The notes under the pieces were generated by a model. That model saw nothing but the letters and a program-made list of their open reading frames with translations. It made no database searches and was not told the DNA's origin. Position numbers and translations under genes: made by a program. DNA of 12,679 nt from an uncultured Eubacteriaceae bacterium (GTDB lineage: Bacteria; Bacillota; Clostridia; Lachnospirales; Lachnospiraceae), in NCBI GenBank assembly GCA_945938055.1, contig CAMEUH010000052.1, positions 1 through 12,679 on the forward strand, read 5' to 3'. Each line of letters begins with the position of its first letter. Position 1 is the stretch's first letter. Shown here piece by piece: positions 6,951-12,679 of this stretch.

Positions 6951-8177
6951 TTACTTTTCGTTCTTTTCTCTTTCAGCCTTCTTCATGGCACGAACCTTTA
7001 AGGACAGACCAAACAAATTGATAAATCCGCTTGCGTCATGGTGGTCGTACAATTCACCGGTTGTAAAGGAAGCAAGACTTTCGGAATATAAGGAATATGG
7101 TGATGTAGTACCGGCTTTAATGATGTTACCCTTGTAAAGCTTAAACTTTACTTCTCCGGTCACACATTCCTGTGTCTTTTCAATGAATGCCTGGATGGCT
7201 TCACGCAGTGGTGTGAACCATTTTCCTTCGTAAACAATCTGTGCAAACTTGTTGCCCATGTCTTTCTTAAGTGCATAAGTATCACGGTCAAGAACAAGTT
7301 CCTCTAACTGATTGTGAGCTTCCATGAGGATGGTTCCGCCAGGTGTTTCATAAACACCACGGGATTTCATTCCGACAACACGATTTTCAACGATATCAAC
7401 AATACCGATACCGTGCTTTCCGCCAAGCTTGTTAAGTTCCTTGATGATTTCAGAAACCTTCATTTCTTTGCCGTTTAAGCTCTTTGGAACACCTTTTTCA
7501 AAGGTCATGGTAACATATTCAGCTTCGTCCGGTGCCTTTTCAGGAGAAACACCAAGAACGAGGAGATGGTCGTAATTTGGCTCATTTGCAGGGTCTTCCA
7601 GTTCCAGACCTTCATGGCTGATGTGCCATAAGTTACGGTCACGGCTGTAGCTGTTATCTGCTGAAAATGGAAGATCGATGCCATGCTGCTTGCAGTATTC
7701 GATTTCATCTTCACGGGACTGCATTTTCCATACGTCGGTCATTCTCCAAGGAGCGATAATTTTTAAGTCTGGGGCTAAAGCCTTGATACCAAGTTCGAAA
7801 CGAATCTGGTCATTACCCTTACCGGTAGCACCATGACAGATGGCAGTAGCACCTTCTTTTCTTGCAACCTCAACAAGCTTTTTGGCAATACCAGGACGGG
7901 CCAAAGAAGTACAAAGTAAATACTTGTTCTCGTATACGGCAGTTGCCTGTACACATGGTACGATATATTCATCACAGAATTCATCAACAATATCTTCAAT
8001 GTATAATTTGGATGCACCGGATAATTTGGCTCTTTCTTCAAGACCATCCAGTTCGCTTCCCTGCCCACAGTCGATACAGCAACAGATTACTTCATAATCA
8101 AAATTTTCCTTTAACCATGGAATAATGGCTGTTGTGTCAAGACCACCGGAATAAGCTAAAACAACTTTTTCTTTCAT
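6951..8177 (-). CDS. argG: Argininosuccinate synthase
   Basis: Joins citrulline and aspartate with ATP to argininosuccinate, the penultimate step of arginine synthesis, in the cytoplasm. The 408-residue protein begins with the N-type ATP pyrophosphatase P-loop AYSGGLDT (8-15) and carries GATGKGNDQIRFE (116-128), which contributes to the citrulline/aspartate site, and SYSRDRNLWHISHEG, typical of the family. Length is usual (about 400). AGGAGG lies about seven bases before the ATG on the minus strand. argH, often the next gene, is not downstream: the convergent terminator follows immediately, so argG seems to be transcribed alone. It diverges from argC, and the shared 294-base control region has ArgR-box-like dyads. 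Confidence 0.97.
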   Translation of the reverse strand: MKEKVVLAYSGGLDTTAIIPWLKENFDYEVICCCIDCGQGSELDGLEERAKLSGASKLYIEDIVDEFCDEYIVPCVQATAVYENKYLLCTSLARPGIAKKLVEVARKEGATAICHGATGKGNDQIRFELGIKALAPDLKIIAPWRMTDVWKMQSREDEIEYCKQHGIDLPFSADNSYSRDRNLWHISHEGLELEDPANEPNYDHLLVLGVSPEKAPDEAEYVTMTFEKGVPKSLNGKEMKVSEIIKELNKLGGKHGIGIVDIVENRVVGMKSRGVYETPGGTILMEAHNQLEELVLDRDTYALKKDMGNKFAQIVYEGKWFTPLREAIQAFIEKTQECVTGEVKFKLYKGNIIKAGTTSPYSLYSESLASFTTGELYDHHDASGFINLFGLSLKVRAMKKAEREKNEK

Positions 8178-8217
8178 CTTAGAATCCTCCTAGATTGTAT
8201 TATGTATAAATGATTGT

Positions 8218-8231
8218 GGGCGCATTTGCCC
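8218..8231 (-). other. Short leader hairpin upstream of argG
   Basis: GGGCGCATTTGCCC folds on the minus strand with a 4-base-pair G/C stem, in the presumed untranslated leader of argG, about 40 bases before the start codon. Its role is unknown and it may be chance. Confidence 0.25.
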
Positions 8232-8245
8232 GATTCCTAAGTGAT

Positions 8246-8274
8246 AATATACAACATCAAGCAGGATAATGCAA
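8246..8274 (-). promoter_or_regulatory. Possible argG promoter
   Basis: On the minus strand TTGCAT (8274-8269), a 17-base spacer and TATATT (8251-8246). The -10 matches five of six consensus bases, the -35 only three, as might be expected of a regulated promoter. It would give a leader of about 60 bases. Confidence 0.35.
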
Positions 8275-8293
8275 TATAAAAATTGTACAAAAT

Positions 8294-8327
8294 TGAATAA
8301 TATGCAATTTTAATGCATAAAAATGAA
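8294..8327. promoter_or_regulatory. Possible tandem ArgR (ARG box) operator
   Basis: TGCATAAAAATGAA (8314-8327) matches the ARG-box core TGNATWWWWATNCA at all fixed positions but one. TGAATAATATGCA (8294-8306) is a similar dyad one base short in the centre. Their centres are about 20.5 bases apart, near the roughly 21-base spacing of paired ARG boxes in enterobacteria. The site lies upstream of both divergent arginine promoters. The region is so AT-rich that chance matches are a real concern. Confidence 0.35.
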
Positions 8328-8363
8328 AAATATTGAAAAATGGTATTTACTTTTTTAATTAAC

Positions 8364-8372
8364 TGATATAAT
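8364..8372 (+). promoter_or_regulatory. Extended -10 promoter of argC
   Basis: TGATATAAT is a perfect TATAAT (8367-8372) with the extended -10 TG one base upstream. No good -35 lies at 17 bases; TTTACT (8346-8351) is closer at 15. Transcription would begin near 8379 and could cover argC through argD, since no terminator is seen between them. Confidence 0.6.
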
Positions 8373-8471
8373 ATAAGATAAGTTGATTTACCATACCTGT
8401 GAGAAAATAGGGCTGGGAAAAATGATTTTATGAATATAAGATGAATATTTATGAAAGAAGGAATAAGAAAA

Positions 8472-9512
8472 ATGATTAAGGCTGGAATTATTGGTTCAAC
8501 CGGATATGCAGGAAATGAGATTGTAAGACTGCTTTTGGGACATAAAGAGGTTGAGATTGTATGGTATGGTTCGAGAAGTTATATTGACCAGAAGTATGCA
8601 GAGGTTTATCAGAATTTCTTTCAGATTGTGGATGCAAAATGCATGGATGACAACATGGAAGAGCTGGCAGAACAGGTAGATGTTATTTTTACGGCAACTC
8701 CACAGGGATTGTGTGCATCACTTGTTAATGATGATATTCTTTCCAAAGTTAAGATTATTGATTTGAGTGCGGATTTCCGTATTAAGGATGTAAATGTTTA
8801 CGAACAGTGGTACGGAATTGAGCATAAGAGTCCACAGTACATAGAAGAAGCCGTCTATGGTTTGTGTGAAATTAACAGGGAACAGATTAAGGGAAAGCGC
8901 CTTGTGGCAAACCCGGGCTGTTATACGACCTGTTCTATTTTAACACTGTATCCGATGGTAAAGGAAGGTCTGATAGACCCTCATTCCATTATTATTGATG
9001 CAAAGTCCGGAACATCCGGTGCAGGACGCGGTGCCAAGGTAAATAACCTTTACTGTGAAGTCAATGAAAATATCAAGGCATATGGAGTCGGAACACACAG
9101 ACATACACCGGAAATTGAAGAACAGTTAGGATATGCCTGCGGAGAGGAAATTAAGCTGATTTTCACGCCACACCTGGTTCCGATGAACCGGGGCATTCTG
9201 GTAACGGCATATGCTAATCTGAAAAAGGACGTAACTTACGAAGAAGTTAAGGCGGCCTATGATAAATATTATGAAAAGGAAAAGTTTGTCCGTGTTCTGG
9301 AAAAAGGTGTCTGCCCGGAAACAAGATGGGTGGAAGGCAGCAACTTTGTGGACGTGAACTTTAAGATTGAACCACGAACCAACCGCCTTATCATGATGGG
9401 AGCACTAGATAACCTTGTAAAGGGTGCGGCAGGCCAGGCAGTTCAGAACATGAATCTTGTGTTTGGACTGGATGAAACAGAAGGATTAATGCAGGCACCG
9501 ATGTTCCCGTAA
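8472..9512 (+). CDS. argC: N-acetyl-gamma-glutamyl-phosphate reductase
   Basis: Reduces N-acetylglutamyl phosphate to its semialdehyde with NADPH, the third step of the acetylated arginine route. The 346-residue protein starts with the dinucleotide-binding motif GIIGSTGYAGNE (5-16). The catalytic cysteine is C150 in VANPGCYTTCS, and the active-site histidine block is GTHRHTPEIEE (207-217). The glycine-rich SGTSGAGRGAK loop (179-189) is typical. I chose the ATG at 8472 over the in-frame ATG at 8451: AGAAGGA (8456-8462) sits nine bases upstream of it, and MIKAGIIGSTGYAG is the usual family N-terminus. The gene is first in a rightward arginine cluster, followed within 40 bases by a broken transporter gene. 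Confidence 0.96.
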   Translation: MIKAGIIGSTGYAGNEIVRLLLGHKEVEIVWYGSRSYIDQKYAEVYQNFFQIVDAKCMDDNMEELAEQVDVIFTATPQGLCASLVNDDILSKVKIIDLSADFRIKDVNVYEQWYGIEHKSPQYIEEAVYGLCEINREQIKGKRLVANPGCYTTCSILTLYPMVKEGLIDPHSIIIDAKSGTSGAGRGAKVNNLYCEVNENIKAYGVGTHRHTPEIEEQLGYACGEEIKLIFTPHLVPMNRGILVTAYANLKKDVTYEEVKAAYDKYYEKEKFVRVLEKGVCPETRWVEGSNFVDVNFKIEPRTNRLIMMGALDNLVKGAAGQAVQNMNLVFGLDETEGLMQAPMFP

Positions 9513-9552
9513 ATAAATTCTGGATGCTTATTGGCTTGGAAATGGGGACAAA

Positions 9553-9937
9553 ATGAAAAAAGCATTATTACTTGGAATTGGAGGCTCCTTTTTCTTTGCA
9601 TTTACATTTGTACTGAACAGGAGCATGAATCTGGATTGTATGTGCGGTTATTTCTTTTGTTATATCAGGTGCACAGTCATCAAGCCAGTGTATGCAGTCC
9701 TTTTGTGTGGCATTATTTTCGGGTGTGATAGCTACCATTCTTTTCTTTAAAGCTACGGATCTGGTGAAGAATAATCCAAAACAGCTTGCAGTGATTGAAG
9801 CAACACAGTCAGGAGAGGTGATTTTTACCCTGATTCTTGGAATTCTTGTATTAAAGGATGGAATGCCGGAGCCGGCGGCTTTGATTGGAATTGCACTTAT
9901 TATAGTGGGAATGATTGCCAATAGTTTGTGTGCCTGA
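9553..9937 (+). pseudogene. Remnant of an EmrE/EamA-type drug/metabolite transporter, internally deleted and frameshifted
   Basis: The start MKKALLLGIGGSFFFAFTFVLNRSMNL (first 27 codons) is the N-terminal helix of the multidrug resistance efflux transporter branch of the drug/metabolite transporter superfamily. Around 9630-9634 the homology jumps to another frame, which reads from WIVCAVISFVISG through VALFSGVIATILFFKATDL and KNNPKQLAVIEATQS to a stop at 9937; this is the C-terminal end of the same family. The natural protein has about 300 residues, so some 150-200 residues of the middle appear missing (my estimate from memory of the family). Read straight on, the first frame stops after 65 residues of non-family sequence. 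A small functional protein from the 3' frame (ATG at 9692) is conceivable but has no clear ribosome binding site. The remnant lies between argC and argJ without a terminator, so arginine-operon transcription can pass through. Confidence 0.78.
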
Positions 9938-10015
9938 AAAGGATGGGAAATTACATGAATTAAGCAGAATCAATTAGGAATACAGGATAAAACATTAAAG
10001 AAAGAAGGAAAAACG

Positions 10016-11239
10016 ATGAAAACGATTCAAGGCGGTGTAACTGCACCAAAGGGGTTTAAGGCAACCGGTCTTAATGCCGGCATTAAGAATCATACAAAGA
10101 AAGACATGGCAATGATTTACAGCGAAAAACCATGTACGGTTGGCGGCACATTTACCACCAATAAGGTGAAGGCAGCTCCGGTAAAATGGGACCAGAAGGT
10201 TGTATATGAAACAAAGACGGCACAGGCTGTTGTTGTAAACAGCGGTGTGGCAAATGCCTGCACCGGGGAAGAAGGCTATGGTTACTGTAAGGACATGGCA
10301 AAAGAAGTGGCAAAGCTCATGAACATCCCATATGAAACGGTTCTTGTGGCTTCCACAGGCGTTATCGGAAAGCAGCTTCCGATGGATATTATTAAGAAGG
10401 GTATCAACATGATGCCGGAAAAACTTGGCGCGTCCATAGAAGACGGCAGACTGGCAGCAGAAGCCATCATGACAACGGACACGGTTTCAAAGGAAGTAGC
10501 GGTCGAAGTGGAAATTGGTGGAAAGACCGTTACCATTGGCGGTATGTGTAAGGGTTCAGGAATGATTCATCCGAACATGGCAACTATGCTTTGCTTTATT
10601 ACAACAGATGCAGTCATCGACAGTGATTTGCTCTTAAAAGCAACACAGAATATTGTTTCCGATACCTTTAACATGATTTCCGTGGACGGAGATACCTCAA
10701 CCAATGATACGGTAGTGGTTCTTGCAAACGGCATGGCAGAAAATGAAGCTATCAAAGAGGGTGCCGGTGATTATGAGGAGTTCCATAAGGGCATGTACCA
10801 TGTGTTAGAGGAACTTTCCAAGAAAATTGCAGGAGATGGCGAAGGTGCTACCTGTCTGTTTGAAGCAGATGCCATCAACGCAAAGACCAAGGAGCAGGCA
10901 AAGATTTTAAGCAAATCCGTTGTAACCTCCAGTCTTACCAAGGCGGCAATTTTCGGTCATGACGCTAACTGGGGAAGAATCCTTTGCGCCATGGGCTATT
11001 CTGCGGCAGATTTTGACCCGGAAATCGTGGATATTTACTTTGAAAGTGCAGCAGGAAAATTAAAAATCGTGGAAAACGGCTGTGCTACTGATTACAGTGA
11101 AGAATTTGCAACAAAGATTCTTTCGGAAAAGCATGTAAAGGCAATCCTTGACGTAAAACAGGGAGATGCAAAGGCAACGGCATACGGCTGTGACTTGACC
11201 TTTGATTATGTAAAAATTAATGCGGATTACCGCTCTTAA
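10016..11239 (+). CDS. argJ: Glutamate N-acetyltransferase / amino-acid N-acetyltransferase (ornithine acetyltransferase)
   Basis: Transfers the acetyl group of N-acetylornithine to glutamate, closing the acetyl cycle; bifunctional members also acetylate glutamate with acetyl-CoA. The 407-residue precursor should cleave itself between A189 and T190 in HPNMATMLCF, leaving T190 as the nucleophile of the beta chain. T114 and G115 in STGVIG form the expected oxyanion-hole pair, and KGSGMIHPNM (179-188) precedes the cleavage site. The C-terminus INADYRS is the family's usual ending. GAAGGA precedes the ATG. No argA-like gene is visible, which would fit a bifunctional enzyme, but the sequence here does not decide this. 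It follows the broken transporter gene after 78 bases with no promoter or terminator that I can see, and argB follows after 36. Confidence 0.96.
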   Translation: MKTIQGGVTAPKGFKATGLNAGIKNHTKKDMAMIYSEKPCTVGGTFTTNKVKAAPVKWDQKVVYETKTAQAVVVNSGVANACTGEEGYGYCKDMAKEVAKLMNIPYETVLVASTGVIGKQLPMDIIKKGINMMPEKLGASIEDGRLAAEAIMTTDTVSKEVAVEVEIGGKTVTIGGMCKGSGMIHPNMATMLCFITTDAVIDSDLLLKATQNIVSDTFNMISVDGDTSTNDTVVVLANGMAENEAIKEGAGDYEEFHKGMYHVLEELSKKIAGDGEGATCLFEADAINAKTKEQAKILSKSVVTSSLTKAAIFGHDANWGRILCAMGYSAADFDPEIVDIYFESAAGKLKIVENGCATDYSEEFATKILSEKHVKAILDVKQGDAKATAYGCDLTFDYVKINADYRS

Positions 11240-11275
11240 TAATGGAATGACATCAGAAAAGAAAGAGGTAGCAAA

Positions 11276-12175
11276 ATGAAAAACATGGACACGGAACTGG
11301 AAAAGGCAGCGGTACTTGTAGAGGCACTGCCGTATATACAGAAATTTAACCGTAAGATTATCGTTGTAAAGTATGGCGGAAGTGCCATGGTGGATGAGGA
11401 GTTAAAGAAGAAGGTCATTCAGGATGTGGTTCTTCTTAAGCTGGTAGGCTTCAAGCCGATTATTGTCCACGGAGGCGGAAAAGATATTACCAAGTGGGCG
11501 GATAAGGTAGGCATCGAGACGAGAAAAATCAATGGTCTTCGTGTAACGGATGAACCAACCATGGAAATTGCAGAAATGGTACTGAATAAAATTAATAAAG
11601 ATCTTGTAAGTCTGATTCAGCAGCTTGGCGTAAAAGCCTGCGGTATCAGCGGCAAGGATGGAAACATGCTGATGTGTCAGAAGAAACTTTCAGGAGGCGA
11701 GGACATCGGATATGTGGGAGATATTACTCATGTGGACCCGAAAGTGATTAAGGATTTGATTGATAATGATTTTCTGCCGGTGATTTGCCCGATTGGAACG
11801 GATGAAAGCGGTCATTCCTATAATATCAATGCAGATGATGCGGCATGTGCCATTGCAACGGCATGTAAAGCAGAAAAACTTGCTTTCCTTACGGATACGG
11901 AAGGGGTTTATCTGGATTTTGAAAATAAGGACTCACTCATATCTGAGCTTACTCTTACGGAAGCAGATAAGCTTATTGCAGACGGAAACATTGGCGGAGG
12001 AATGCTTCCAAAGCTTAACAACTGTATTGATGCCATTAAGAGCGGTGTTTCAAGAGTTCATATCATGGACGGCAGAATTCCACACTGTCTGCTGCTTGAA
12101 ATCTTTACCAATAAAGGTATTGGTACGGCAATTATAAATGATAATGCAGAGAGGTTTTACGATGAAAACAAATGA
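11276..12175 (+). CDS. argB: Acetylglutamate kinase
   Basis: Phosphorylates N-acetylglutamate with ATP, usually the committed, feedback-controlled step when ArgJ recycles the acetyl group. The 299-residue amino-acid-kinase fold shows K32 in VKYGGSAM, HGGGKDI (65-71), NGLRVTD with R89, NINADDAAC (183-191) and NIGGGMLPK (238-246). Two features resemble the arginine-inhibited hexameric type: a mobile N-terminal helix ahead of the first strand (residues 6-24, KAAVLVEALPYIQKF) and the C-terminal block HCLLLEIFTNKGIGTAI (270-286), which in such enzymes frames the arginine site. The E. coli enzyme, not inhibited, lacks the helix. Arginine inhibition is thus an inference. AGAGG lies seven bases before the ATG; a second ATG nine bases later is less well placed. 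The 3' end overlaps argD by 14 bases. Confidence 0.97.
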   Translation: MKNMDTELEKAAVLVEALPYIQKFNRKIIVVKYGGSAMVDEELKKKVIQDVVLLKLVGFKPIIVHGGGKDITKWADKVGIETRKINGLRVTDEPTMEIAEMVLNKINKDLVSLIQQLGVKACGISGKDGNMLMCQKKLSGGEDIGYVGDITHVDPKVIKDLIDNDFLPVICPIGTDESGHSYNINADDAACAIATACKAEKLAFLTDTEGVYLDFENKDSLISELTLTEADKLIADGNIGGGMLPKLNNCIDAIKSGVSRVHIMDGRIPHCLLLEIFTNKGIGTAIINDNAERFYDENK

Positions 12176-12679
12176 AATCATGGATATGGCAGAAGCCAGT
12201 TTAATACATACTTATAATCGTTTTAAGATTGTTCTGGATAAAGGAGACGGCGTGTATCTTTATGATACCGACGGAAAAAAGTATCTGGATTTTGCGGCAG
12301 GGATTGCCGTGTTTGCGCTTGGTTATAATAATAAAGAGTATAACGATGGATTAAAGGCACAGATTGACAAGCTGATTCATACCTCCAATCTGTTTTATAA
12401 TGAGCCTGCGGCTAGGGCTGCCGAAAGACTTGTCAAAATTTCGGGCATGAGCAGGGTATTTTTTACAAATAGTGGTACGGAAGCGATTGAAGGTGCCATT
12501 AAGTTAGCGAAAAAATGGGCATTTTTAAAGGATGGTAATACGGATCATGAGATTATTGCCATGAACCATTCTTTCCATGGACGCAGTATCGGAGCACTTT
12601 CTGTTACAGGAAACTATCATTATCAGGAAGCTTTCCGTCCCCTTATGGGTGGTGTAAAGTTCGCTGATTTTAATGACCT
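12162..12679 (+). CDS. argD: Acetylornithine aminotransferase, N-terminal part (partial)
   Basis: The first 172 codons of a class III PLP aminotransferase, cut by the right edge. It makes N-acetylornithine from N-acetylglutamate semialdehyde with glutamate as amino donor. Visible family features: DGVYLYDTDGKKYLDFAAGI (30-49), the HTSNLFY block, FFTNSGTEAIEGAIKLAKKW, where SGTEA binds the cofactor phosphate, and NHSFHGRSIGALSVTG, with the FHGR motif. The PLP lysine lies beyond the edge. Its start overlaps the end of argB by 14 bases in another frame, with GAGAGG (12149-12154) seven bases upstream, so it is probably translationally coupled. Other class III aminotransferases (GABA, ornithine, succinylornithine) share these motifs; context makes argD by far the likeliest. 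Confidence 0.93.
   Translation, partial: MKTNEIMDMAEASLIHTYNRFKIVLDKGDGVYLYDTDGKKYLDFAAGIAVFALGYNNKEYNDGLKAQIDKLIHTSNLFYNEPAARAAERLVKISGMSRVFFTNSGTEAIEGAIKLAKKWAFLKDGNTDHEIIAMNHSFHGRSIGALSVTGNYHYQEAFRPLMGGVKFADFND

Larger units (their letters stand above)
8178..8471. promoter_or_regulatory. Divergent argG/argC control region
   Basis: A very AT-rich 294-base stretch without a gene. Leftward it holds a probable argG promoter and a short leader hairpin; in the middle are ArgR-box-like dyads; rightward is an extended -10 promoter for argC with a leader of about 90 bases. I see no T-box or other named riboswitch, and no terminator-antiterminator arrangement. A further ArgR-like sequence, TGAATATTTATGAA at 8442-8455, lies just upstream of the argC ribosome binding site and overlaps an alternative ATG at 8451. 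Confidence 0.7.

Noticed and set aside
8451..8471. Start of argC at 8451
   Set aside because: The ribosome binding site is located within these seven codons and points to the ATG at 8472, which gives the usual family N-terminus.
8178..8471. T-box or other riboswitch in the argG or argC leader
   Set aside because: I found no T-box consensus sequence, no terminator/antiterminator pair and no other known aptamer core; the leaders are short and AT-rich.
1..12679. CRISPR arrays, insertion sequences, phage genes, defence systems, tRNA or rRNA
   Set aside because: No regular direct repeats, transposase or integrase motifs, or structural-RNA signatures were seen on either strand.

Overview
The window looks like chromosomal DNA of a low-to-moderate GC, Gram-positive anaerobe, most likely a Lachnospiraceae-type Clostridium relative. 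Three things point there: strong AGGAGG-type ribosome binding sites, sigma-A consensus promoters, and a gene set typical of that group (a large CoA-dehydratase-type activase, a DUF1015 protein, a CmpB-type membrane protein, and a clustered arginine pathway using ArgJ). This is inference from gene content and style; no marker gene fixes the taxon. I see no rRNA, tRNA, CRISPR array, insertion sequence or phage gene.

Layout. 1-680 (minus) is the N-terminal part of an ATPase of the BadF/HgdC activase family and runs off the left edge. 681-972 is a divergent control region holding two small inverted repeats and a perfect TTGACA-N17-TATAAT promoter. This promoter reads right into a rhomboid-like membrane protein with a zinc-binding tail (973-1848) and probably on into pyruvate kinase (1893-3326). 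Two terminator hairpins in tandem follow. Next come aroA (3440-4717), a DUF1015 gene with its own promoter (4795-6027) and a CmpB-family membrane protein (6049-6870). A long bidirectional terminator with an embedded palindrome separates this block from argG, which converges from the right (6951-8177, minus).

Arginine block. argG and argC diverge from an AT-rich control region (8178-8471) that carries ArgR-box-like dyads. Rightward the order is argC, a broken drug/metabolite-transporter gene, argJ, argB and argD (argD cut by the right edge). ArgB phosphorylates N-acetylglutamate, ArgC reduces it, ArgD transaminates it, ArgJ moves the acetyl group from acetylornithine back to glutamate, and ArgG acts later, joining citrulline to aspartate. 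ornithine carbamoyltransferase (argF) and argH are not in view.

Most of the window is ordinary primary metabolism, and I did not find a convincing new biological system. The items most worth a second look are the catalytically degenerate rhomboid-like protein upstream of pyruvate kinase, the remnant transporter inside the arginine operon, the possible ArgR site between argG and argC, the EPSP synthase with Phe at position 101, and the uncharacterised DUF1015/CmpB pair. Four open frames extend upstream over promoters, terminators or unlikely starts; for these I chose a downstream start and give the reason.
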